56,700 nt of DNA, from positions 1 to 56,700 of the forward strand of contig JALFVM010000071.1 in NCBI GenBank assembly GCA_022787145.1. Direction: 5' to 3'. Shown piece by piece: positions 25,065 through 34,621 of the stretch. This DNA is from Lachnospiraceae bacterium. Its GTDB lineage: Bacteria; Bacillota; Clostridia; Lachnospirales; Lachnospiraceae. The number at the start of each line of letters is the position of its first letter. The stretch's first letter is position 1. The notes beneath the pieces were generated by a model, which saw nothing but the letters and a program-made list of their open reading frames with translations, was not told the DNA's origin and ran no database searches. A program made the position numbers and the translations under genes.

Positions 25065-27911
25065 ATGGCAGCAAGAAAATCAAACAGGCAATTTATTAAA
25101 ATCAGAGGAGCGAATGAAAACAATCTCAAACATTTGGACGTGGATATTCCGAGAAATGAACTGGTCGTTTTGACTGGGCTTAGCGGTTCCGGAAAAAGCT
25201 CACTGGCTTTTGATACGATATATGCGGAGGGACAGAGAAGATATATGGAATCTTTGTCTTCCTATGCGAGACAGTTCCTGGGGCAGATGGAAAAGCCCGA
25301 TGTGGAAAGCATCGAAGGCTTATCACCGGCAATTTCCATCGATCAGAAAACAACAAACAGAAATCCCAGATCGACAGTTGGAACCGTGACGGAGATTTAT
25401 GATTATTTTCGTCTGTTGTTTGCGAGAATCGGAATTCCCCATTGTCCGAAATGTGGAAGAGAGATCAAACGGCAGACGGTGGATCAGATGGTAGATCAGA
25501 TTATGGCTTTGCCGGAGCGTTCCAAAATCCAGCTGCTTGCTCCCGTTGTGCGCGGGCGCAAGGGTACGCACGCAAAGCTTCTGGAGCGTGCCAGAAAGAG
25601 CGGATTTGTCCGTGTTCATGTAGATGGAAGTATGTATGAACTGTCGGAGGAAATCAATCTGGATAAGAACATCAAACATACGATTGCCATTGTCGTGGAT
25701 AGACTGGTAGTAAAACCTGGAATTGAGAAACGTCTGACAGATTCTATTGAGACGGTGCTCAATCTTTCGGAAGGGCTTCTCATCGTGGATACGATGGATG
25801 GAAAATATCTGAATTTCAGTCAGAGTTTTTCCTGTCCGGACTGTGGAATCAGTGTAGATGAGATTGAACCGAGAAGCTTTTCTTTTAATAATCCGTTTGG
25901 AGCCTGCCCCGAATGTACCGGCCTTGGCTACAAAATGGAGTTTGATATTGATCTGATGATTCCCGATCAGAGTCTGAGCATCAATCAGGGTGCGATTGTA
26001 GTGATGGGCTGGCAGTCCTGTGCAGACAAGGGCAGTTTTACAAATGCGATTTTACAGGCTTTGTGCAGGGAATATCAGTTTGATTTGGATACACCTTTTT
26101 CTGAGTATCCGAAGAACGTAAAAGATGTTTTGATTTATGGAACAGATGGAAAAAAACTTCCGGTGCACTACAAAGGGCAGCGGGGAGAGGGCGTCTATGA
26201 TGTCGCTTTTGAAGGACTGATTCGAAATGTAGAGCGCAGATACCGTGAGACCGGTTCTCCAATCAGCAGGCAGGAATATGAGACTTTTATGCGTATCACA
26301 CCGTGCCCTGTGTGCAAGGGACAGAGGCTCAAGAAGGAAGCTTTGGCTGTTACTGTCTGTGACAAAAATATTTATGAGGTAACTTCGCTGTCCATTGAAA
26401 AACTGAAACAATGGATGGATTCGCTGGAACTGACAAAGCAGCAGATGCTGATTGGGGAGCAGATTATCAAAGAAATCAAGGCGAGAGTCGGATTTCTGGC
26501 GGATGTCGGACTGGATTATCTGACGCTATCGCGTGCGACAGGTACCTTATCCGGAGGAGAGGCGCAGAGAATCCGGCTTGCAACACAGATTGGTTCCGGA
26601 CTGGTAGGAGTGGCTTACATTCTGGATGAGCCGAGTATTGGTCTTCATCAGAGAGACAACGATAAACTGCTGGCAACCTTGAAGCATCTGCGTGATCTTG
26701 GCAATTCGCTGATTGTGGTGGAACACGATGAGGATACGATGCTGGCAGCGGACTGTGTGGTGGATATCGGACCGGGAGCCGGAGAACATGGCGGAGAGCT
26801 GGTGGGAATCGGTACGGCCAAAGAGCTGATGAAAAATAAGAATTCCATCACCGGTGCCTATCTGAGCGGAAGAAAGAAGATTCCGGTGCCAAAAATACGC
26901 AGAGAGCCGACAGGATTTTTGACAATCAAAGGTGCCAGACAGAACAATCTGAAAAATATTGATGTACAGATTCCGCTGGGAATCATGACGTGTGTGACAG
27001 GTGTGTCGGGTTCCGGAAAGAGCTCCCTTGTCAATGAGATTTTGTACAAGGGACTGGCGAAAAAATTAAATCGTGCGCGTACCATTCCGGGAGAGCACGA
27101 TCAAATTCTCGGAACAGAGCAGCTCGATAAGGTGATTAACATTGACCAGTCTCCAATCGGGCGCACGCCAAGATCGAATCCAGCCACGTATACCGGTGTG
27201 TTTGATCAGATTCGTGATTTATTTGCGGCAACTGCAGACGCCAAGGCGCGCGGATACAAAAAAGGGCGTTTTAGTTTTAATGTCAAAGGCGGACGGTGTG
27301 AGGCCTGCAGTGGTGATGGCATTATCAAAATTGAGATGCATTTTCTCCCTGATGTCTATGTTCCGTGTGAAGTGTGCCATGGAAAGCGTTATAACCGGGA
27401 GACACTGGAAGTAAAATACAAAGAGAAAAGTATTTATGATGTGCTCAATATGACAGTAGAAGAGGCACTGCCTTTCTTTGAAAATATCCCGTCTATTCAC
27501 AGAAAGATTCAGACACTGTATGATGTGGGCCTTTCTTATATCCGTCTTGGTCAGCCGTCTACGACACTGTCAGGGGGAGAGGCACAGCGCGTGAAGCTTG
27601 CCACGGAACTAAGCAGACGCAGCACCGGAAAGACCATTTATATTTTGGATGAGCCTACGACAGGACTTCATTTTGCAGATGTCCACAAATTGATTGAAAT
27701 TTTACAGCGATTGTCGGAAGGCGGCAATACGGTGCTCGTGATTGAGCATAATCTCGATGTGATTAAGACAGCCGATTATATTATTGACATCGGACCGGAA
27801 GGCGGTGACAGAGGCGGCACGGTCATTGCCGCCGGTACACCTGAGGAAATTGCGGACAATCCTGTCTCCTATACCGGAAAGTATATAAAGAAGTATCTGG
27901 ATAGAAAATAG
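25065..27911 (+). CDS. uvrA: Excinuclease ABC subunit A
   Basis: 948 residues, full length. UvrA finds DNA lesions and loads UvrB in nucleotide-excision repair. Two ABC modules are present. Walker [10 protein letters not shown] (about 38) and GVSGSGKSS (about 646) and signatures LSGGEAQRI and LSGGEAQRV are visible. Zinc fingers include CPKCGRE, CPVCKGQ and CEACSGDG ... [10 protein letters not shown]. It is preceded by a LexA box. No uvrB or uvrC gene is in the window. Confidence 0.98.
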   Translation: MAARKSNRQFIKIRGANENNLKHLDVDIPRNELVVLTGLSGSGKSSLAFDTIYAEGQRRYMESLSSYARQFLGQMEKPDVESIEGLSPAISIDQKTTNRNPRSTVGTVTEIYDYFRLLFARIGIPHCPKCGREIKRQTVDQMVDQIMALPERSKIQLLAPVVRGRKGTHAKLLERARKSGFVRVHVDGSMYELSEEINLDKNIKHTIAIVVDRLVVKPGIEKRLTDSIETVLNLSEGLLIVDTMDGKYLNFSQSFSCPDCGISVDEIEPRSFSFNNPFGACPECTGLGYKMEFDIDLMIPDQSLSINQGAIVVMGWQSCADKGSFTNAILQALCREYQFDLDTPFSEYPKNVKDVLIYGTDGKKLPVHYKGQRGEGVYDVAFEGLIRNVERRYRETGSPISRQEYETFMRITPCPVCKGQRLKKEALAVTVCDKNIYEVTSLSIEKLKQWMDSLELTKQQMLIGEQIIKEIKARVGFLADVGLDYLTLSRATGTLSGGEAQRIRLATQIGSGLVGVAYILDEPSIGLHQRDNDKLLATLKHLRDLGNSLIVVEHDEDTMLAADCVVDIGPGAGEHGGELVGIGTAKELMKNKNSITGAYLSGRKKIPVPKIRREPTGFLTIKGARQNNLKNIDVQIPLGIMTCVTGVSGSGKSSLVNEILYKGLAKKLNRARTIPGEHDQILGTEQLDKVINIDQSPIGRTPRSNPATYTGVFDQIRDLFAATADAKARGYKKGRFSFNVKGGRCEACSGDGIIKIEMHFLPDVYVPCEVCHGKRYNRETLEVKYKEKSIYDVLNMTVEEALPFFENIPSIHRKIQTLYDVGLSYIRLGQPSTTLSGGEAQRVKLATELSRRSTGKTIYILDEPTTGLHFADVHKLIEILQRLSEGGNTVLVIEHNLDVIKTADYIIDIGPEGGDRGGTVIAAGTPEEIADNPVSYTGKYIKKYLDRK

Positions 27912-27914
27912 GGC

Positions 27915-27943
27915 TTTCTATTTTCGGCAATTTTATATATAAT
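27915..27943 (+). promoter_or_regulatory. mreB promoter candidate
   Basis: TTTCTA (27915-27920), 17 bp, TATAAT (27938-27943), ending 47 bp before the mreB start. The -35 box is weak. Confidence 0.5.
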
Positions 27944-27990
27944 AAAATGCATGGAAAATGTTTTCGAATGAGAAATGGAAGGGGATTGGA

Positions 27991-28977
27991 ATGGCATCAG
28001 TAGATATTGGAATTGATTTGGGAACAAGCAGCATACTTGTTTATGCAGCCGGAAGAGGAATTGTCCTCAAAGAGCCATCAGTTGCAGCCTATGACAAAGA
28101 TAGCGGGAAGGTGGTGGCAATAGGGGAGGAAGCCCGGCAGATGATACAGAAAACCCAGGGAAACATCATTGCCATTCATCCTTTGCGTCAGGGCGTGATC
28201 GCAGATTATAGCATTACGGAAATGATGCTGAAATATTTTATTTTAAGAGCAATGGGAAGAAGAACGTTTCGCAAACCACGCATTACCATCTGTACCCCGA
28301 GCGGAATTACAGAAGTAGAAAAAATGGCAGTGGAGCAGGCCGCTTATCAGGCAGGTGCCCGCGAGGTGTTTTTGATTGAGTCACCCATTGCGGCAGCTGT
28401 CGGAGCCGGAATCGACATCAAACGCCCCTGTGGGAATATGATTGTAGACATTGGAGGCGGAACAAGCGACATGGCAATTATCTCGTTGGGAAGTACCGTG
28501 GTGTCCCATTCGATCAAGGTAGCAGGAAGTAATTTTGATGAGGCGATTATGCGTCATGTGCGAAAAAACCACAATCTGTTTATTGGGGAGCAGCTTGCGG
28601 AAAGTATTAAGATGAACATAGGTACGGTATGGGACGAGCCGGAGGTTCGCACCATGGAAGTAAAAGGAAGAAATGTGATTACCGGTCTTCCGCAGGTGAC
28701 AACGCTGACATCTGTAGAAATACGTCAGGCAATGCGGGATTGTACGATTCAGATTCTGGATGCAATCCGTCATGTGCTGGAGCAGACACCACCGGAACTT
28801 GCAGCCGATATTGTCAATCGTGGGATTGTGCTGACTGGCGGAGGCGCTTTGATCAATGGACTGGAAAATCTGGTAGAGCAAAAGACGGGTATCAACACTC
28901 TTTTGTCAGAGGAGCCTATGTTTGCGGCAGTTGTGGGGACAGGGAGATATGCCAAAGTACAGGATGAGATGAAATAA
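27991..28977 (+). CDS. mreB: Rod-shape actin homologue MreB/Mbl
   Basis: 328 residues from the ATG at 27991 (MASVDIGIDLGTSS). An earlier in-frame ATG lacks a ribosome site. The actin-fold phosphate loops are visible: IDLGTSSI near the start, IVDIGGGTSDMA in the middle and VLTGGGALI near the end. MreB filaments guide lateral wall synthesis, so the cell is probably rod or ovoid. There is no mreC or mreD downstream. A terminator follows, so this is a stand-alone MreB/Mbl paralogue. Confidence 0.94.
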   Translation: MASVDIGIDLGTSSILVYAAGRGIVLKEPSVAAYDKDSGKVVAIGEEARQMIQKTQGNIIAIHPLRQGVIADYSITEMMLKYFILRAMGRRTFRKPRITICTPSGITEVEKMAVEQAAYQAGAREVFLIESPIAAAVGAGIDIKRPCGNMIVDIGGGTSDMAIISLGSTVVSHSIKVAGSNFDEAIMRHVRKNHNLFIGEQLAESIKMNIGTVWDEPEVRTMEVKGRNVITGLPQVTTLTSVEIRQAMRDCTIQILDAIRHVLEQTPPELAADIVNRGIVLTGGGALINGLENLVEQKTGINTLLSEEPMFAAVVGTGRYAKVQDEMK

Positions 28978-28997
28978 ATCGCCATACAGAGCGGATG

Positions 28998-29034
28998 AAG
29001 GGAGGAATGCGTTTGCAGCGCACCTCCCTTTTGT
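28998..29034 (+). terminator. Terminator after mreB
   Basis: AAGGGAGG (28998-29005) pairs with CCTCCCTT (29023-29030), with inner TGCG/CGCA pairing, followed by TTTTG. It lies between mreB and the recD2 start chosen at 29076. Confidence 0.75.
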
Positions 29035-29075
29035 TGGCGTGCAGCAGTGCCGTGAATGGGAGGGATAAAAAGCAA

Positions 29076-31307
29076 ATGGAAGAAAAAATAACAGGGTACA
29101 TTGATCATATTATTTTTCGAAATGAAGAAAATGGATATACCGTTCTGGTGATGATTACACAAGAGGAGGAGATTACCTGTGTGGGAAATCTTCAGGCAAT
29201 TTCGCAGGGAGAAACGATAGAAGCTACCGGACGTTATGTGGAACATCCTACCTATGGAAAACAGTTTTCGATTTTGACTTTTGAGACGAAGGTTCCGGAA
29301 GATGCCATGGCGATGGAACGATACCTCGGTTCCGGCGCGATCAAAGGCGTGGGAGCAGCTCTGGCAGCGCGAATTGTCCGGCGTTTCAAAGGGGACACTC
29401 TTCGGATTGTGGAGGAAGAGCCTGAGCGTCTGGCTGAGGTAAAAGGAATCAGCAAGCGGATGGCCATGCAGATTGGCGAGCAGGTGGCACAGAAGTCTGA
29501 TATGAGAAATGCAATGATGTTTTTGCAGCAGTATGGAATTTCTCTCACGCTTGGAGCAAAAATTTATAAGCACTATAAGCAGGAGATGTATACGGTGATT
29601 CGGGAAAATCCTTATCGCATGGCTGAGGATATCCAGGGCGTGGGCTTCAAGATTGCAGATGAGATTGCAGCAAAGACCGGAATTGAAAAAAATTCAGAAT
29701 TCCGCATTCGAAGTGGTCTTCTCTACATGCTCGGACAGGCGACCCTGTCGGGACATATTTATGTTCCGCAGCAGCTTCTTCTGGAAAAAACAGCACAGCT
29801 TCTGGAAATTGACATAGAAGGAATGGAGCAGCAATTGATGAATCTTGCCATCGAAAGAAAAGTTGTGATTCAAGAACTGGGAGAACAGAAAATCGTATAT
29901 AGCAGTCATTTGTATCATTTGGAACTGGATACGGCCCGGATGCTTCGTGAACTGAATGTATCAGGAAATGCAGATTTAAAGACGCTCGAGCGAAGAGTGA
30001 GGGAAATCGAAGAAGAACTTGGAACAACTTTGGATGAGCTGCAGCATCAGGCAGTTTTGGAGGCAGCACAGAATGGAATGTTTATTTTGACGGGAGGACC
30101 TGGAACCGGAAAAACGACAACAATCAATGTGATGATTCGGTACTTTGAAAAGGAAGGGCTTTCGATTGCTCTTGCCGCTCCTACGGGGCGTGCAGCGAAG
30201 CGAATGACAGAGGCGACAGGATGCGAAGCCAGGACCGTGCATCGGCTTCTGGAACTGTCCGGCGGTGTGGAGGAAAATGACCGCGCGGTGATGTTTGAAC
30301 GCAATGAACAAAATCCGCTGGAGGTCGATGTAGTCATCATTGATGAGATGTCAATGGTAGACATTTATCTGATGCATGCACTTTTGGCTGCGTTATCGGT
30401 CGGAACAAGACTGATTCTTGTGGGTGATGTCAATCAGCTTCCGAGTGTGGGACCGGGAAATGTCCTGCGGGATATGATCAATTCTCATGCATTTCATGTC
30501 GTGGAGCTGAATAAAATATTCAGGCAGGCAACACAAAGTGACATTGTCGTCAATGCACATAAGATCAATCATGGAGAGCCTGTGGCACTGGACAATAAGA
30601 GCATGGATTTTTTCTTTTTGAAGCGATACGATGCCAACATCATCATCCGTGTTTTGATTGCACTGATTCAGGAAAAGCTTCCAAAATTTGTGGATGCCAG
30701 ACCTTCTGATATTCAGGTTCTCACACCAATGCGTAAGGGAATGCTCGGTGTAGAGCAGCTCAATCAGATTCTGCAGCGTTATTTGAATCCTCCGGAAGAG
30801 GGTAAAAAAGAAAAAGAATTTGGTATGCGTCTTTTCCGTCAGGGGGATAAGGTTATGCAGATCAAGAATAATTATCAGATTGAGTGGGAAATCAGAGGCC
30901 TTCATGGAATTGTGATCGATAAGGGAATCGGTGTATTCAATGGAGATACGGGAATTATACGGGATTTGAATGATTATGCTGAAATCATGACGGTGGAGTT
31001 TGAAGACGGAAGATTTGTAGATTATAGTTACAAACAGCTGGATGAATTGGAACTTGCCTATGCGATTACAATTCATAAATCTCAGGGAAGCGAGTATCCG
31101 GCGGTGGTGATTCCACTTCTGGGAGGACCGAAAATGTTGCTGAACAGAAATCTTTTATACACTGCAGTGACAAGGGCCAGAAAATGTGTCACGATTGTAG
31201 GCAGTGAAATGACATTTCAGGCAATGATCGAGAATGAGAGAGAGCAGAAACGATACAGCACGCTGGAATGCCGGATCAGAGAGTTTGGGGAGAAAGGCGA
31301 TGAATGA
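29076..31307 (+). CDS. recD2: ATP-dependent DNA helicase RecD2
   Basis: 743 residues from the ATG at 29076 (MEEKITGYIDHIIF), which matches the usual RecD2 N-terminus. An upstream in-frame ATG falls inside the mreB terminator. An N-terminal OB region and helix-hairpin-helix segments are followed by an SF1 helicase with Walker A GGPGTGKTTT (about 343-352), DEMSMVD and the C-terminal motif YAITIHKSQGSE. RecD2 acts in replication restart and repair without RecBC. It overlaps comFC by four bases (ATGA). Confidence 0.95.
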   Translation: MEEKITGYIDHIIFRNEENGYTVLVMITQEEEITCVGNLQAISQGETIEATGRYVEHPTYGKQFSILTFETKVPEDAMAMERYLGSGAIKGVGAALAARIVRRFKGDTLRIVEEEPERLAEVKGISKRMAMQIGEQVAQKSDMRNAMMFLQQYGISLTLGAKIYKHYKQEMYTVIRENPYRMAEDIQGVGFKIADEIAAKTGIEKNSEFRIRSGLLYMLGQATLSGHIYVPQQLLLEKTAQLLEIDIEGMEQQLMNLAIERKVVIQELGEQKIVYSSHLYHLELDTARMLRELNVSGNADLKTLERRVREIEEELGTTLDELQHQAVLEAAQNGMFILTGGPGTGKTTTINVMIRYFEKEGLSIALAAPTGRAAKRMTEATGCEARTVHRLLELSGGVEENDRAVMFERNEQNPLEVDVVIIDEMSMVDIYLMHALLAALSVGTRLILVGDVNQLPSVGPGNVLRDMINSHAFHVVELNKIFRQATQSDIVVNAHKINHGEPVALDNKSMDFFFLKRYDANIIIRVLIALIQEKLPKFVDARPSDIQVLTPMRKGMLGVEQLNQILQRYLNPPEEGKKEKEFGMRLFRQGDKVMQIKNNYQIEWEIRGLHGIVIDKGIGVFNGDTGIIRDLNDYAEIMTVEFEDGRFVDYSYKQLDELELAYAITIHKSQGSEYPAVVIPLLGGPKMLLNRNLLYTAVTRARKCVTIVGSEMTFQAMIENEREQKRYSTLECRIREFGEKGDE

Positions 31308-32017
31308 AATTTAAGAAATTATTGCTGGATAGCTTATATCCGAGATGCTGTCCGGTATGTCATAAGATTGTGGAGGGAAGAGAGAAGATCATCTGCGATT
31401 CGTGTTTGGAGAAAATGCGTCCGATTTCACAGCCGAGGTGTTTTCAGTGCGGAAAGAGTATCCAAAATGCAGAGCAGGAATATTGCAGAGACTGTCAGAA
31501 AGCTTCGCATGTGTATGAACAGGGAATTGGTATTTATGTGTATGATGATATTATGCGCCGTTCCATTGAAAATTTTAAATTTCATGGACGGAGAGAATAT
31601 GGTGATTTTTACATCAGAGCGATGGCAGAATATGGGCGTTCGTACATACAACGATGGAAACCGGAAGCGATTGTGCCGGTTCCAATTACTGCGCGAAAAC
31701 AGAAAATCCGGGGATTCAATCAGTCAGAGTATCTGGCAGAGGGGATTGGAGAGATTTACAAAATTCCTGTTTTGAGTCAGGCAGTCGTGCGTCTGGAAGA
31801 GAGAAAAGCGCAGAAGGAACTGAGTGCCAAAGAGCGCAGGCGCAATTTAAAACATGCTTTTCAAATCGGAAAAAATTTTAAAGCATGTAAAACGGTTCTT
31901 TTAGTAGACGATGTGTATACAACAGGAAGTACTGTGGATGCTGTGGCAGAAGTGCTCAAAGAAAATGGTGTGGAAAGAATTTATTTTCTTACGCTGTGTC
32001 AGGGAAAAGGATTTTAA
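31304..32017 (+). CDS. comFC: ComF-family phosphoribosyltransferase-like protein
   Basis: 237 residues. An N-terminal four-cysteine zinc region (CCPVCHKI, CDSCLEK, CFQCGKS, YCRDCQK) leads into a phosphoribosyltransferase fold with the PRPP motif VLLVDDVYTTGST (about 197-209). ComFC aids DNA uptake in competent species. Homologues are widespread in non-competent Clostridia with unclear substrate. It is translationally coupled to recD2, which suits a DNA-handling role. The helicase partner ComFA is absent here. Confidence 0.9.
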   Translation: MKFKKLLLDSLYPRCCPVCHKIVEGREKIICDSCLEKMRPISQPRCFQCGKSIQNAEQEYCRDCQKASHVYEQGIGIYVYDDIMRRSIENFKFHGRREYGDFYIRAMAEYGRSYIQRWKPEAIVPVPITARKQKIRGFNQSEYLAEGIGEIYKIPVLSQAVVRLEERKAQKELSAKERRRNLKHAFQIGKNFKACKTVLLVDDVYTTGSTVDAVAEVLKENGVERIYFLTLCQGKGF

Positions 32018-32025
32018 AACCCCCT

Positions 32026-32053
32026 TTTCACAAAAGTAGATATATGTTACAAT
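32026..32053 (+). promoter_or_regulatory. Promoter of the cda operon
   Basis: TTTCAC (32026-32031), 16 bp, TACAAT (32048-32053). It lies just after comFC and about 110 bp before the first gene of the membrane-protein/cdaAR run. Confidence 0.55.
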
Positions 32054-32166
32054 TAATCCGCACAGTTGTTTCTATATCCGGGAAAGCGGATGCATGAAAA
32101 AGGTAACTGTTCAGTAAGGAGATGTTCCAAAAGACTGAATGGATACGAAAAAGTAAGGAGTTAAAT

Positions 32167-32598
32167 ATGCTGAATGAAGAAAAAGTCAGGACTATGATTA
32201 AGCTGGCTTCCTACGAGCAGAATGAAGGAAAGAAATATCTTCCTGTCAGCAAATATTATCGAAGCGATTATATTGGTCTGGCGCTGATTAAAAACTTTTT
32301 TCTGATTACGATTGCCTACATACTGATTCTGGCAATTGGCGTAGGATATTTTGCAGAAGAACTGCTGGACAATGTGAATAAAATGAATTTGGTAGGAATC
32401 GGTGTAGGGCTGATTGTGGTTTACCTTATTTTGCTGGTTTTATATTCTCTTGTTATTTACGCTATTTATTCTGTAAAATACAGCCGGGCAAAGAAAAGCG
32501 TAAAGAAGTATTATGTGCAATTGGGTAAGATTGCTCAAATGTACGTGGAGAATGATGTGGATACCATCCCACAGACAGAGAGCAGGAGGAAAAAATAA
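32167..32598 (+). CDS. Unknown small membrane protein, first gene of the cda operon
   Basis: 143 residues from the ATG at 32167 (MLNEEKVRTM). A longer reading from 32122 has a weaker start context. A cytoplasmic N-terminus (about 1-40) is followed by two membrane helices (about 43-66 and 77-103) and a basic C-terminal tail ending in RRKK. I do not recognise a named family. Its stop overlaps the next start (TAATG), so the two proteins are made together. Position ahead of cdaA suggests a link to c-di-AMP or envelope control, by inference only. Confidence 0.8.
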   Translation: MLNEEKVRTMIKLASYEQNEGKKYLPVSKYYRSDYIGLALIKNFFLITIAYILILAIGVGYFAEELLDNVNKMNLVGIGVGLIVVYLILLVLYSLVIYAIYSVKYSRAKKSVKKYYVQLGKIAQMYVENDVDTIPQTESRRKK

Positions 32599-33698
32599 TG
32601 ACGGCATTGTTGGAAATGAAACAAAATATTAAACATTTTTATGGAAAGTATGAAATGTATATCCAGCCGCTTTTGAAATTTGTGCTGGCTATGGCATACT
32701 TTTTGTGGATCAATCTTGCGCTGGGATTTTCTTCGGCACTCAATAATATCTTTGTTGTGTTGATTCTCGCACTGCTGTGTGCAATCCTTCCGGTCAATAC
32801 CATTATGCTGGTTGGTTTTGCCCTGATCATCGGACATTGCTACTCTTTAAATGCGATTGTAGCAGCGGTTGCATTTTTACTGATCGTCCTTATGATGATT
32901 CTGTTTCTGCGTTTCAGTTCCGGAGCAAATCTTGCGTTGGTGTTTTCGCCGCTTGGATTTGCAGCGCACGTTCCGGCAGTTGTACCGATTGGAAGCGGAC
33001 TGTTGGGAGGACCTTTGACAGCCGCACCTGCGGCGGCCGGTGTGATTTTATCGTACTTTGTACGTTTGGTAAATGAGCAGGCAAGTGTTTTGCAAAGTGA
33101 GGACACAGAAGTGCCTCAGAAAATCAAGGTGATGCTGGATGGTCTGATGAAAAATCAGGAAATGTGGATTACAGTGGCGACATTTGTGATTGTCAGTCTG
33201 CTGGTATATATTCTCCGCACACGCTCGATGGATTATGCATGGAGAGTTGGAATTGGTGTCGGAGTTGTTACTTATGTGTTTATTTTATTTGTGGGAGCGC
33301 TGTTTTTAGATGTGAATCTGAATTATGTATCCCTTGTTATTTCTGCAATCTGTTCGGTGATTTTAGGTTTTGTTCTTGAATTTTTTGTGTTTGGTGGAGA
33401 CTATACAAGGACAGAAAGTCTTTCATTTGAGGATGATGATTATTATTACTATGTAAAAGCAGTACCAAAGGTATCTGTCAGCACATCCTCCAGACAGATT
33501 AAGAAGATTAACGGAAAAGAAGAAAATCAGGAAGTTCTGGAAGCAGAACGACAGAAGGTAGCTATGCCAAATGAAGTGCCGCCTGTTGTTGAAGAAGTTA
33601 AAGGGGAAGATCAGATGGTGTCATCTGAGGATGTGATTGCTCCTCAGGAAGAAGTGGATTTTGAGAAAAAACTGGAGGAATCCCTCAAAGATTTATAA
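32598..33698 (+). CDS. Unknown polytopic membrane protein with acidic tail
   Basis: 366 residues. About eight to nine hydrophobic helices fill residues 20-275, with a Gly/Ala/Pro-rich membrane stretch GLLGGPLTAAPAAAGVI. A hydrophilic cytoplasmic tail (about 280-366) begins with DDDYYYYVKAVPK and ends in acidic, Glu-rich sequence. The tail looks like a protein- or nucleotide-binding segment. No ABC, TRAP or known permease signature is evident. It is translationally coupled to the gene before and 38 bp from cdaA. It may be a regulator or client of the diadenylate cyclase. Confidence 0.82.
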   Translation: MTALLEMKQNIKHFYGKYEMYIQPLLKFVLAMAYFLWINLALGFSSALNNIFVVLILALLCAILPVNTIMLVGFALIIGHCYSLNAIVAAVAFLLIVLMMILFLRFSSGANLALVFSPLGFAAHVPAVVPIGSGLLGGPLTAAPAAAGVILSYFVRLVNEQASVLQSEDTEVPQKIKVMLDGLMKNQEMWITVATFVIVSLLVYILRTRSMDYAWRVGIGVGVVTYVFILFVGALFLDVNLNYVSLVISAICSVILGFVLEFFVFGGDYTRTESLSFEDDDYYYYVKAVPKVSVSTSSRQIKKINGKEENQEVLEAERQKVAMPNEVPPVVEEVKGEDQMVSSEDVIAPQEEVDFEKKLEESLKDL

Positions 33699-33736
33699 AA
33701 TCAATAGAAAAAATATAGGCAGAAGGGAGCAGAAGG

Positions 33737-34621
33737 ATGGAAAATATTTGGGCTATCCTGGATAATTACATAACTAAAATATCCTTACCCAGAATAGGGA
33801 TTATTGATATTATTGAAATTCTGCTCATTTCTGTTTTCGTATATCAGTTTATGCTCTGGATCAAGAATACCAGGGCATATACCCTGATGAAAGGTATTCT
33901 GGTAGTGGTAGCGTTTATTTTTATTGCTTACATTTTTGAGATGAATACCATTCTCTGGATTGTACAGAAACTGGGCAGCGTGCTGATTATGGCAATTCTT
34001 GTCATTTTCCAGCCGGAGCTTCGAAAAGTTCTGGAACAGCTTGGAGAGAAGAAATATATTGCTTCGCTGATTCCGTTTGATTCAGGAAAAGAAATTAAGG
34101 AGCGTTTTACCGATAAGACCATCAGCGAGATTGCACGTGCCTGTTTTGATATGGGAGAAGTAAAGACTGGTGCATTGATTGTGATTGAGGGCGATATTAT
34201 TTTAAGCGAATATGAGCGCACTGGAATCATGATTGATTCTCTGGTCAGCAGCCAGTTGATCATTAACATTTTTGAACATAACACACCGCTGCACGATGGT
34301 GCTGTGATTGTAAGAAATAACCGTATTGTGGCTGCCACCTGTTACCTTCCTCTGTCAGACAATATGGCACTTAGCAAACAGCTTGGCACAAGGCATCGCG
34401 CCGGTGTGGGAATCAGTGAAGTCAGTGATTCTCTGACGATTATTGTATCAGAAGAAACAGGAAAGGTTTCCACTGCACTTGGCGGAAAACTGAATCGGAA
34501 TGTCTCCATGGAAGAGTTAAAGTCAGAACTTCGGATTTTACAGAATAAGACAACAATAGAAACGAGTAAGTTCAAATTATGGAAGGGGCGATTGAAGCAT
34601 GACCAAAAAACTGTTAAGTAA
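33737..34621 (+). CDS. cdaA: Membrane diadenylate cyclase CdaA
   Basis: 294 residues. It makes cyclic di-AMP from two ATP at the membrane. About three N-terminal helices (20-95) precede the DAC domain, which has the catalytic DGA at residues 187-189 (HDGAVIV) and RHR at 219-221 (TRHRAGVG). Both motifs are intact, so the enzyme should be active. It overlaps cdaR by 23 bases. Unlike the common cdaA-cdaR-glmM arrangement, no glmM follows within the window. Confidence 0.97.
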   Translation: MENIWAILDNYITKISLPRIGIIDIIEILLISVFVYQFMLWIKNTRAYTLMKGILVVVAFIFIAYIFEMNTILWIVQKLGSVLIMAILVIFQPELRKVLEQLGEKKYIASLIPFDSGKEIKERFTDKTISEIARACFDMGEVKTGALIVIEGDIILSEYERTGIMIDSLVSSQLIINIFEHNTPLHDGAVIVRNNRIVAATCYLPLSDNMALSKQLGTRHRAGVGISEVSDSLTIIVSEETGKVSTALGGKLNRNVSMEELKSELRILQNKTTIETSKFKLWKGRLKHDQKTVK

